Shown one piece after another: positions 1 through 6,587 of a DNA stretch of 13,310 nt; the first letter of the stretch is position 1; every line of letters begins with the position of its first letter. The notes under the pieces were generated by a model. The model was not told the origin of the DNA and did no database searches. It saw nothing but the letters and a program-made list of their open reading frames with translations. A program made the position numbers and the translations under genes. The DNA comes from Alphaproteobacteria bacterium MarineAlpha10_Bin2 (lineage in GTDB: Bacteria; Pseudomonadota; Alphaproteobacteria; UBA828): contig PTKB01000042.1 of NCBI GenBank assembly GCA_002937555.1, positions 1 to 13,310 of the forward strand, in the 5' to 3' direction.

Positions 1-1
1 G

Positions 2-604
2 GCGGCCGATATTCTCCTCTACGACGCAGATGAAGTTCCCGTCGGCGACGATCAGAAGCAGCACATCGAGCTTTCACGTGACATCGCACAACGATTCAAT
101 CAACTCTACGGCGAGACTTTCGTGTTGCCAAAGGGCGTGATCCCGAAAGTCGGGGCCCGCATCATGGGCTTGGACGATCCAACACAGAAGATGAGTAAGA
201 GCCGCGAAGTGCGTGGGCACTCGATCCTTTTGACGGACTCCGACAAGGAGATCGAGCGGGCCATTCGCCGCGCGGTGACCGATTCGGGGCGGGAGATCCG
301 CTTTTCTGATGCGCCGGAGAAGGCCGGCGTGAACAATTTGCTGACCATTTATAGAGCTCTGACGGACCGAGACGGTACCCAGGCCGAGGCGGACTTCGCC
401 GACGCTCGCGGTTACGGAGATCTGAAGGCTCGAGTGGCGGAGGTCGTCGTCGACGCTCTACGCCCCATACGAGTGCGGTTCGAAGAGCTGATCCAGGGTG
501 AGGGCGAGCTCGACCGCCTGCTGGCGAAGGGGGCGGACCAAGCACGGGCCGTCGCCGAGCCGAAGGTGGCGATCGTCAAGGAGACAGTGGGACTCGTCCT
601 GTGA
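2..604 (+). CDS. trpS: Tryptophanyl-tRNA synthetase, C-terminal part (5' end outside window)
   Basis: This enzyme charges tRNA-Trp with tryptophan in the cytoplasm. The frame is open from base 2 to the TGA at 602-604, giving the last 200 residues; class I TrpS proteins are usually about 330 residues, so the N-terminal HIGH half lies left of the window. Visible family features are the ADILLYDADEVPVGDDQKQH stretch (the Rossmann-fold segment before the second signature), then IMGLDDPTQKMSKS with the class I KMSKS loop, then RRAVTDSG and GVNNLLTIYRALT of the helical C-terminal domain. These match the TrpS subgroup I associate with Firmicutes, Chloroflexi and Deinococcus. The usual alphaproteobacterial form reads KMSKSDPSD followed by a NLxxIYAAL-type segment. 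The identity is firm; the foreign type is judged from memory. The following frame starts at its stop codon and appears truncated. Confidence 0.93.
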   Translation, partial: AADILLYDADEVPVGDDQKQHIELSRDIAQRFNQLYGETFVLPKGVIPKVGARIMGLDDPTQKMSKSREVRGHSILLTDSDKEIERAIRRAVTDSGREIRFSDAPEKAGVNNLLTIYRALTDRDGTQAEADFADARGYGDLKARVAEVVVDALRPIRVRFEELIQGEGELDRLLAKGADQARAVAEPKVAIVKETVGLVL

Positions 605-866
605 CGAACCTGCGGCGATCGCGCCGCCGCGTCACTCCCGACGGAGCCGCAAGGACAGTGTCAAGGAGGAACCATCCCTGCCTAGCAATAAAAAGGTTGG
701 GAGCGCCGAGGACGAAGAGGGTATCGTATCAGGTGAAGTCGAGGAGCTGATCGACGATGACGACGAAGACGACGCCACCGCCCCTCTGGCCGATGACAGT
801 GATGACGATGATGATGACGTCTTGGCCGAAGCGGATATCGATACCACCAAGATCGGGGAGGAATAG
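605..866 (+). pseudogene. Acidic low-complexity frame, possible 3' remnant of a FYDLN_acid (TIGR02300) gene
   Basis: Directly after the trpS stop, a frame stays open to the TAG at 864-866. It reads a basic stretch (HSRRSRKDSVKEEP) and then an acidic tail with runs such as IDDDDEDD and DDSDDDDDDVL. There is no ATG, GTG or TTG suited to start it after 604; the only upstream candidate, GTG at 498, lies deep inside trpS in another frame. Alphaproteobacterial FYDLN_acid proteins have a short zinc-ribbon-like N-terminus (KRxCPxCGxxFYDLN), then an RRSR-like basic patch and a Asp/Glu-rich tail, so this looks like such a tail with its N-terminus lost. The tRNA-Ala downstream is a neighbour I recall for that family, though not with certainty. 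Alternatively it is a real 62-residue protein started at CTG 678, seven bases after AAGGAGGA (663-670). The family assignment rests on composition only. Confidence 0.42.
663..680 (+). promoter_or_regulatory. Strong Shine-Dalgarno-like AAGGAGGA before a CTG codon
   Basis: AAGGAGGA at 663-670 lies seven bases before CTG at 678-680, which is in frame with the acidic tail. If the acidic frame is translated independently, this is the only plausible initiation site. The same bases also encode Lys-Glu-Glu in that frame, so the match may be coincidental. Confidence 0.25.
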
Positions 867-994
867 GCTTGCGGACGGTGCGATAAGATTTATTTCAGTA
901 CGGGCAATTTGGTCTTGAATTGCTCTACCTCGGACACTAGTTTTCGGCGCTCGTGATTCTGTGGGTAGCCTTGGGGCCAGGATAACAAATTCTA

Positions 995-1070
<76 letters not shown>

Positions 1071-1076
1071 AGTAAA

Positions 1077-1110
1077 TCAGGGGCTTAGCTGATTTCAGCT
1101 GAGCCCCTGA
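1077..1110. terminator. 15-bp stem-loop, probable bidirectional terminator
   Basis: TCAGGGGCTTAGCTG (1077-1091) and CAGCTGAGCCCCTGA (1096-1110) form a 15-bp stem with one G-U/C-A position around a four-base ATTT loop. It lies 6 bases after the tRNA-Ala and 27 bases after the stop of the opposing DUF1326 gene. Read on the minus strand it is followed by TTTACTT, a weak U-tract; on the plus strand no T-run follows. It could terminate both units, with better support for the minus strand. Confidence 0.6.
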
Positions 1111-1137
1111 ATGATTCTAGATCCAATCTGCCGCGGG

Positions 1138-1776
1138 TCACGCAGCGTTTCTCACCACGCCCTTGTTGGAGAGGTGAATTTCGGCGAATTGGCCATAGCT
1201 ATTTTCGAGCTCAAGCGCGATGGCGCCGGTTGTGGTGGTCGTGCCACTGCCCATTTCCGCCAACTCATACTCGAAGCCGTGCGGCAGATCGATGCGCGCG
1301 CGGTGAATGTTGCCGGTGACTGGATTGCGGATCGGCTCGCCGATGCCGTCGATAAGTCCGGGCACGACAAGGCGGGCGGTTCGGTTCTCGACATCGACGG
1401 TGAAGTCGATCGGCAGAAACAGAGGCTCGAGGATCTTGCTCGACATGGCGGTATAGACCGCCCACATCGTCGCCATCGGCTCGGTTTCCTCACCCTTCAT
1501 GATTCTGATCATGGCGTCGCGCTGGGCGTCGCTGGCGCTTTCATCGACGATCAACAGCATTTCGCCATCACCCTCGTGAACCGGGCCCGGCCAACGGTAA
1601 ATGCCGGCAGCGCGCACGCCGTCGAGCTTGGTTTCGCCAAAATGTCCTTGGTCGATTTGAAAGCCGGCCGCTGCTTCGCAGGTACCGTAAGTCGGCAGCG
1701 CGTTGAATTGGCACGGACAGCCATAGGCGCAATTGCAGTTTCCGAACTCGCGCGCCTTGATACGCCACTCAATCAT
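1138..1776 (-). CDS. DUF1326 domain-containing protein
   Basis: This 212-residue protein matches my recollection of the DUF1326 family, whose function is unknown. Its N-terminus has the characteristic cysteine cluster CNCAYGCPCQ, with Cys14, Cys16, Cys20 and Cys22, plus Cys33 shortly after. Such spacing suggests metal binding or redox chemistry, but this is inference. A VHEGDG segment and a beta-rich C-terminal half follow, with a Thr-run (GTTTTTG) near the end. There is no signal peptide or membrane segment. The ATG at 1776 is preceded by AGGGGGA, about eight bases away, and lies only 17 bases after the stop of the histidine kinase reading frame. The two were therefore probably one transcript, and loss of the kinase could affect expression of this gene. 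The hairpin at 1077-1110 lies just downstream. Confidence 0.88.
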   Translation of the reverse strand: MIEWRIKAREFGNCNCAYGCPCQFNALPTYGTCEAAAGFQIDQGHFGETKLDGVRAAGIYRWPGPVHEGDGEMLLIVDESASDAQRDAMIRIMKGEETEPMATMWAVYTAMSSKILEPLFLPIDFTVDVENRTARLVVPGLIDGIGEPIRNPVTGNIHRARIDLPHGFEYELAEMGSGTTTTTGAIALELENSYGQFAEIHLSNKGVVRNAA

Positions 1777-1793
1777 GTTTTGTTTCCCCCTGA

Positions 1794-3336
1794 TCAGAGT
1801 TCTGTGGAACCTTTCAGCGCGTTCGCGACCATGCGCGCCATCTCTTCTTTTTCATAGGGTTTCCAAATTATCGGAACGCCCGCCATGACCTGGCCGCTAT
1901 CGATAAGAAAATCCTCGCGGTAGCCGGACATGAACAAAATCTTAAGGACAGGGCGAAGCTTGCGCCCGATCTCGGCGACCTGGGTCCCGTTCAAACCGTA
2001 CGGCATGGCGATATCGGAAAACAAAAGGTCAATCCGTTCATCGCCCTCCAACACCGCGCGGGCGGCCCGACCGTCACCGGCCTCTATGACCCGGTAACCG
2101 AACCCGCGCAAGAATGTCGAGACGAGCTCACGCACCTCGGGTTCATCCTCAACCAGGAGAATCGTTTGGGCCTCGGCACGCGATTGCACCGCCTCGCCAA
2201 ACCCACGCGCGTCCATTGCCTGCGGCAGGTAAAGGGAGACCGTGGTGCCTTCGCCGGCGCGGCTTTCGATCTTGGCGAAGCCGCCGGATTGACTGGCGAA
2301 ACCGAACACGGTGCTGAGACCGAGACCGGCCCCCCGTCCGGCATCCTTGGTGGTAAAAAACGGTGCGGCGGCTTTTTTGGCGACATCCGATGTCATGCCG
2401 GCGCCATCGTCATGCACGGCAAGATACACAAAAGATCCCGATTCGGCATCGGCGTGATTCGCCGCCTCCTGTTCGTCAATGAAGATGTTTTGCGCAGAGA
2501 TGGTGATCGTGCCGCCGCCCGGCATGGCGTCGCGCGCGTTGGCGGCGAGGTGGAATAGCGCGTTGTCGATTTGTCCGCGATCCGCGAACACCTGGTGCAG
2601 GCTATTCGATATGCGGGTCTTGATCGTCACATTGTCGCCGACGACCTGTTGCAGGAACCCCAGCAAGTCCGGAATCAAAAGATCGAGATAGAGGCTTTCG
2701 GGCTCGAGATATTGCTGGCGTGAGAAGGCCAGCATTCTTTCGGTCAAGTCCGCGCCGCGCGCCGCGCCGCGCGGCTTCGATGAGCTGCAGAATATCGCTG
2801 TCCTGCGGGACGCAATCCTCGAGCAATTCCAAATTTCCGAGGACGACAAACAGCAAATTATTGAACTCATCGGCAATGCTGCCGGTAAGGTTACCCATGG
2901 CCTTGACGTTCTCGATATGGCGGGTGCGCTCTTCAAGCGCTTTGTCCTCGGTCAGGTCCTGCACGATGCCCTTGACCACCGCCGATTGCCCGCCCGATTC
3001 CGAATCGGCTTCATAGCGCTCGATCAGATAACGTATCTGTCCGTTGGGACGGACGATGCGATATTCGAGACTGGGCTGAATCTGGCCGGCACGCGCGTCC
3101 TGGTCGCTCAGGCGAAAGCGTTCGCGGTCATCGGGATGCACCCGTTTCATCAGCGCCTCTTGCGACGCGACGTCGATTTCCGGATGGAGGCCGAGAATAC
3201 GGAACACCTCGTCCGACCACTGTAAATGCCCGTTTTCGGGGTTCCATTTGAAACTGCCGATACCGGCGATATGCCGGACATGCTGTAAACTCGCAGTTTC
3301 TCGCTTTGTAATGCGTGACCCCATCTCCGGCTCCAT
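1794..3336 (-). pseudogene. PAS hybrid histidine kinase with response-regulator domain, frameshifted and lacking the phospho-acceptor His
   Basis: Two overlapping minus-strand frames together encode one protein. The upstream frame (3336 to 2602) holds a PAS_3-type sensor domain (GSFKWNPENGHLQWSDEVFR; VHPDDRERF; VKGIVQDLTEDK) and the dimerisation helix. The downstream frame, ending at 1794, holds the rest of that helix (LTERMLAFSRQQ), the ATPase domain (NARDAM N-box, DDGAGM G1 box, PFFTTKDAGRGAGLGLS) and a receiver domain (LLVEDEP, phospho-acceptor Asp codon at 2013-2015, MSGY, KPY). The frames change at a perfect tandem 7-mer CGCCGCG (2753-2766). Removing one copy restores one 511-codon frame reading EAARRGADLTERM, as in relatives. 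The H-box reads IADEFNNLL where this family has IAHDFNNLL, so His is replaced by Asp (codon 2879-2881). The better start may be Met5 (ATG at 3324), with GGAG six bases upstream. It would be cytoplasmic, as no membrane segment is visible. It is probably non-functional as a kinase unless the frameshift is a sequencing error. Confidence 0.85.
2753..2766. repeat. Perfect 7-bp tandem duplication (CGCCGCG x2) causing a frameshift
   Basis: CGCCGCG at 2753-2759 is repeated immediately at 2760-2766, inside a run composed only of G and C. Seven is not a multiple of three, and removing one copy reconnects the two kinase frames at exactly the residue spacing expected for this family. It is typical of replication slippage, or of an assembly or read error in GC-rich sequence. 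Confidence 0.85.
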
Positions 3337-3425
3337 GAAGTTGAAGGCTCGGGATCAGCCTATTCAATGTTGGCGAACGCGTCCAACGCGCCATCCTGCC
3401 GTCCAGGCCGGACAACGGCTCCGAG

Positions 3426-4091
3426 TCAGCCGCGGAAACCTTTATGCAGCCACCAGGAGTTTTCGTTCATGGAGTAGTAGGGCTTGTAGTGGCGGATGAC
3501 GGAGTGCTCGACCACACGGCGCAGCTGGTTGTCGAGGATATAACTCTCGCCGCCCAAATAGACCGCTAGAATGGCATGTCCGATATTGAGGTTGAGGTCC
3601 TCCACCACGACGATGCGCAATTCTTCGACCGTGTAACCAAGCGCGCGCAACGACATGTACTTGCTGATCGCGTAATCCTCGCAATCGCCGTCATGAATAA
3701 AGAACTGTTGCGGCGTTGCCCAGTAATCCTCGACATTCCAATTGCGGATATCGGTGATGTAGCGAACGCTGTTGAGGTAGCGGTTGACCGTTTCGATCTG
3801 CTGGCGGCGCGACGTCGCTGACAGTTGACGGGTCGAATCGAGAAACGCCTGCCAGGCTTCGAGATGGCAGGTGTTGAAAGTTCGCGCGTCGCAACTGCCC
3901 TCGGGAATCTCGGTGGTCTTGAAATAGCGCTTGAGCATGCCGCGCCATTTGGGAAACGCCTTGAGGTTTTGACTGGCGATCTCGCGGGTGCCGAACAGTT
4001 TGGGATAGGGGCCGGCTTCGAGCGGCGCCGAGAATGCAAATGCGCCGAGCAGCAGCGCCGCAGCCACCCAGCCGAGGATGGCGCGCCTCAT
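3426..4091 (-). CDS. Secreted transglutaminase-like cysteine protease (BTLCP / peptidase C93 family)
   Basis: This 221-residue protein belongs to the bacterial transglutaminase-like cysteine proteinase family (PF06035), which includes the periplasmic adhesin-cleaving protease LapG. The catalytic triad is visible: Cys137 in DGDCEDYA, His172 in IGHAILAV and Asp187 in YILDNQ. I chose the ATG at 4091 because the protein then begins with a clear signal peptide: MRRA, a hydrophobic stretch to about residue 20, and a likely cleavage near SAPLEAG. GAAGG lies about six bases upstream. A longer frame starts at 4145 but only adds 18 residues before the signal. It is probably exported to the periplasm. 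No LapD-like receptor, large adhesin or type I secretion gene is in the window, so its substrate is unknown. A weak promoter-like pair (TTGTGC, 16 bases, AATAAG; minus strand, 4203-4176) lies upstream. The kinase pseudogene follows 89 bp downstream in the same direction. Confidence 0.9.
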   Translation of the reverse strand: MRRAILGWVAAALLLGAFAFSAPLEAGPYPKLFGTREIASQNLKAFPKWRGMLKRYFKTTEIPEGSCDARTFNTCHLEAWQAFLDSTRQLSATSRRQQIETVNRYLNSVRYITDIRNWNVEDYWATPQQFFIHDGDCEDYAISKYMSLRALGYTVEELRIVVVEDLNLNIGHAILAVYLGGESYILDNQLRRVVEHSVIRHYKPYYSMNENSWWLHKGFRG

Positions 4092-4217
4092 GCATGCCTT
4101 CAATGTTGCCCAACCGCACATAGTTTCTGACCGCTTACAGTCCATCGCCGCAGCATGATGGCATCTCCGGCTTGCCTTATTCTGTAATAGTTATCACGCA
4201 CAACACTATGATTATCT

Positions 4218-5270
4218 TCAACCTTCGCCGCCGTCGCCAAATTCGCGAAAACCGGCCGGGATGCGTTGAATATCGGCGATCAGGCCGGGCGGCATATCGG
4301 AGACCACATCCGGCGCGGTGCTGGCATAGATGGCATCCGACAGGCCGGCGAAGCGCTCCGCCACCTTGCCGGCGAGCCCATCATGGCGGCCGACCACGGC
4401 GAACAGCGCCAGCACATCGTCGCTGATTTCGTCGGCCATCTCCTGCCACTTCCCGGCTTTGACCATCTCATGCAGTTTCAGGCCGAGATCCTCCAGACCA
4501 TGTTGCTCAAGCACCGGCCAGTAGGCGCGGGTGGAGCCGTAAAATGCGACCCGCTGGCGCACCCATGCGATTTTCTCGGCGACCGCTTCGTCATCGGCGC
4601 CGGTGGCGATGAATCCGCCGCCGGTTATCTCGTAGCCGGCGCGCGGCAGCCCGCGTTTCTCCAGCCCCGCCGCGATCAGCGGCTGAACGACATTCTCCTG
4701 GTAGCGCCGCGTGCAAAACGGATGCAGGCGCACGCCATCGCACGTCTCGGCGGCGACCCGCAACATGGCCGGCCCGACGGCGCCGATGGTAACGGCCGGT
4801 GGCGGTGCCGACATCGGCTCGGGAACGAATGCCGGCGTCATCAGAGAAAAATTGTAATGTGCACCCTCGAAGGCGAGCTTCTCGCCGTCGCGCCAGCAGC
4901 GCCAAATTGCGCGGAGCGCTGCGATATATTCACGCATCCTCGGCGCCGGCGCGCTCCACGGCACCGAAAAGCGGCGCTCGTTATGGCCGCGCACCTGGCT
5001 GCCCAGACCGAGCACAAACCGGCCGTCCGACGCGGATTGCAGATCCCAGCCGAGATTGGCAATCACCATCGGGCTGCGCGGAAAAGCGATGGCGAGCCCG
5101 GTCAAAAGCGCGATGCGCCGGGTGGACGTCGCCGCCACGGCGAGGGGAAGAAACGGATCGTGGCGGTTTTCCAGGGTCATCAAGCCGTCATAACCGGCGG
5201 CCTCGGCGGCGGCGGCGGCCGCTGGCACCTTTTTCAAATCGTCTTGCGGCAGGGTGGTGAAAACTTTCAT
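4218..5270 (-). CDS. LLM-class (luciferase-like) flavin-dependent oxidoreductase
   Basis: This 350-residue protein is a luciferase-like monooxygenase-fold oxidoreductase, resembling the family often annotated as F420-dependent (TIGR03617-like). It begins MKVFTTLPQDD, followed by AEAAGYDGLMTLENRHDPF, where the core beta-barrel and the cofactor site begin. LGLGSQVRGHNERRF and a central VTIGAVGPAMLRVAAE follow, both typical of the family. Whether the cofactor is FMN or F420 cannot be told from sequence by eye, and the substrate is unknown. The frame is open upstream to 5342, but that part overlaps the GST gene, and ATG at 5270 gives the family's usual N-terminus. It starts 8 bp after the GST stop, so the two genes are probably co-transcribed and translationally linked. 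A run of GGC-type codons near the start encodes an Ala-rich helix and is not unusual. Confidence 0.87.
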   Translation of the reverse strand: MKVFTTLPQDDLKKVPAAAAAAEAAGYDGLMTLENRHDPFLPLAVAATSTRRIALLTGLAIAFPRSPMVIANLGWDLQSASDGRFVLGLGSQVRGHNERRFSVPWSAPAPRMREYIAALRAIWRCWRDGEKLAFEGAHYNFSLMTPAFVPEPMSAPPPAVTIGAVGPAMLRVAAETCDGVRLHPFCTRRYQENVVQPLIAAGLEKRGLPRAGYEITGGGFIATGADDEAVAEKIAWVRQRVAFYGSTRAYWPVLEQHGLEDLGLKLHEMVKAGKWQEMADEISDDVLALFAVVGRHDGLAGKVAERFAGLSDAIYASTAPDVVSDMPPGLIADIQRIPAGFREFGDGGEG

Positions 5271-5278
5271 CGCCGGCC

Positions 5279-5902
5279 TTAGCTGAGCGCGATCATGACG
5301 TGCTCGCGAAAGGCCTCGCGTTCCTGCAGGCGCGCGTACCATGCCGCCACATTCGGTAAGTCGGGATGGGCGAGGTCAAGCGCGTAATATCGAAAGCAGG
5401 CACAGCCGATCGGAATGTCGGCCATGCTCAGCGCCTCGCCCACTGCATAGGGCTGCGCCGCAAGATGGGCATCGAGTATTCGCCAGGCATCGGCCAGACC
5501 TTCGGCCGCGGCGGCAAGGGCGTCCGAATCGCGTTCTTCCGGCGCGGTGCGTATGAGAGCGACAAATACCGGATTGATGAGCAGCGCGATGACGGTGAGC
5601 ATCCAATCCATCCATTGATCCGCACTTGCGCGCCGGGCCGCGTCATCCGGCCACAAACTGCCGGCGCCGTATTTCGCCGCGAGATAGCGCACCACGGCGT
5701 TCGATTCCCAAACCACGGTGCCGTCGTCATCGACGATGGTCGGAATGCGCCCGTTCGGATTCATGGCGAGAAATTCCGGCGTATCGAGGCCGCCAAACTG
5801 CCGCCCGACATCGATGCGCTCGTGCTGAAGGCCCAATTCGGCCACGGTCCACATGACTTTTTGCACGTTGATGGAATTGTTCCGTCCCCAAACGGTCAGC
5901 AT
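5279..5902 (-). CDS. Glutathione S-transferase family protein
   Basis: This 207-residue cytosolic protein has the standard two-domain GST layout. The N-terminal thioredoxin-like domain begins MLTVWGRNNSINVQKVMW, where the Asn/Ser region would hold the activating residue. It continues with NPNGRIPTIVDDDG (the cis-Pro loop) and ESNAVVRYLAAKYG, which corresponds to the glutathione-binding ES motif. An all-helical C-terminal domain follows with WMDWM and the ALSMADIPIG motif (N-capping box, Ser-x-x-Asp). Substrate is unknown; related proteins conjugate or isomerise electrophiles with glutathione. The ATG at 5902 has a strong GGAGGG five bases upstream. The LLM-family gene follows after 8 bp. Its promoter must lie in the AT-richer region shared with the divergent gene at 6135, but I could not pick a convincing -35/-10 pair. 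Confidence 0.92.
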   Translation of the reverse strand: MLTVWGRNNSINVQKVMWTVAELGLQHERIDVGRQFGGLDTPEFLAMNPNGRIPTIVDDDGTVVWESNAVVRYLAAKYGAGSLWPDDAARRASADQWMDWMLTVIALLINPVFVALIRTAPEERDSDALAAAAEGLADAWRILDAHLAAQPYAVGEALSMADIPIGCACFRYYALDLAHPDLPNVAAWYARLQEREAFREHVMIALS

Positions 5903-6134
5903 TGCATCCCTCCAAATTCAATTTTAATCACACTAAAACAATGTATTACGGGAAAAGGCGGCTGATATCCCGGCGTCGGTCCGCGCGTTAACCACTTCTT
6001 ACAGGAATCGGGCGCATGATCGAAGTTAGGCGCAATAGCGCCACTGATGAACAACAATATTGGGACCGAAGTGAGAAAGAGGCCGGTTGGGACCGAGAGT
6101 TAAACGCAACGTCCTAAACCGAAGGAGAAGTAAG
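5903..6134. promoter_or_regulatory. Divergent intergenic region between the GST and the small secreted protein
   Basis: These 232 bp separate two divergent genes and must hold both promoters. The GST side is AT-rich (5915-5945). The other side has a small palindrome GGCGC-AATA-GCGCC (6029-6042), a 10-bp direct repeat TTGGGACCGA (6060-6069 and 6087-6096), and a clear ribosome binding site GGAG (6124-6127). I found no strong sigma-70 hexamer pair. No reading frame here looks coding. Confidence 0.55.
6060..6096 (+). repeat. Direct repeat TTGGGACCGA, two copies 27 bp apart
   Basis: TTGGGACCGA occurs at 6060-6069 and again at 6087-6096, start to start 27 bp, upstream of the gene at 6135. The copies are followed by similar bases (AGTGAG and GAGTTA). 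The arrangement could be a two-site operator or part of the 5' leader. It is short enough that chance cannot be excluded. Confidence 0.4.
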
Positions 6135-6473
6135 GTGAAACTCTTAACGGCCTTTATCATGGCAGCCGCCCTCATTGGGCTGCCGCTCACGGCGGGCGCC
6201 GAAGAATCGGTGACCGGTCAATTGGCACAGAAAGGACCGCAGCCCAATTCCTGTGTGCCCCACAAAGTCGCCATCGATCAATTGGCGAAGGTGTTCAACG
6301 AAAAAGTCGTTGGCCTTGGTCTCGCCAAGAACCAGCAAAGCGTTGTCGAGCTCTATGTCGGCGACAACGGTAGTTGGACGATCCTGGTGACCTTAACCAA
6401 TGGCATGAGCTGCATCGCCGCCGCCGGGGAAAACTGGACGGATACCGCCGAACAGGTTGAGCTGGCGTCCTAA
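6135..6473 (+). CDS. Small secreted protein of unknown function with two cysteines
   Basis: I do not recognise a named family. With the GTG at 6135 as start, the protein has 112 residues and a textbook signal peptide: MKLL, then a hydrophobic core to about residue 16, then LTAGA before EESVTGQ. That start also has GGAG seven bases upstream (6124-6127). An ATG or GTG further up at 6087 would add 16 basic residues before the signal and has no better support. The mature part of about 90 residues has two cysteines, in NSCVPHK and MSCIAAAG, which could form a disulfide in the periplasm. The middle reads like a small alpha/beta domain (IDQLAKVFNEKV; VVELYVGDNGSWTILVTL). It stands alone, since the next gene starts 114 bp later. 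Homologues are probably uncharacterised alphaproteobacterial proteins. Confidence 0.8.
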   Translation: MKLLTAFIMAAALIGLPLTAGAEESVTGQLAQKGPQPNSCVPHKVAIDQLAKVFNEKVVGLGLAKNQQSVVELYVGDNGSWTILVTLTNGMSCIAAAGENWTDTAEQVELAS

Positions 6474-6491
6474 TCGCACACGTTTGCGATT
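6472..6491 (+). terminator. Short hairpin at the stop codon, weak terminator candidate
   Basis: AATCGCA (6472-6478) and TGCGATT (6485-6491) form a perfect 7-bp stem with a six-base loop, overlapping the TAA stop of the small secreted protein. No T-run follows, so intrinsic termination is doubtful. It may instead protect the 3' end of the message. Confidence 0.35.
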
Positions 6492-6587
6492 CAATCCGCG
6501 CCGCTTTCCGATCTCCTTCCAGCCTATGCAGAACGGCCGGCAAACCCTAAGCTGGTCGCCAAGCAAGGCAAGGCGGGAGGCCGGACG

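Noticed and set aside
498..604. GTG at 498 as the start of the acidic frame
   Set aside because: It would overlap trpS by 107 bp and adds an Arg/Trp/Ser-rich segment that looks like out-of-frame trpS sequence.
762..820. GAC/GAT-rich stretch as a tandem repeat or repeat array
   Set aside because: It is codon-level low complexity encoding an Asp-rich tail, without regular unit length or spacers.
867..994. Promoter for the tRNA-Ala gene (TTGAAT near 915, GATAAC near 981)
   Set aside because: No -35/-10 pair with proper spacing and good matches; too weak to report.
1111..1857. Long plus-strand frame opposite the DUF1326 gene
   Set aside because: It is antisense to a recognisable protein, shows no family features and reflects the high third-position GC of the real gene.
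5205..5225. GGC-type trinucleotide run
   Set aside because: It encodes an Ala-rich helix in the LLM-family protein, as is common in GC-rich genomes.
4266..5282. 338-codon plus-strand frame opposite the LLM-family gene
   Set aside because: Histidine-, arginine- and glycine-rich composition typical of a GC-rich shadow frame; the minus-strand protein is clearly recognisable.
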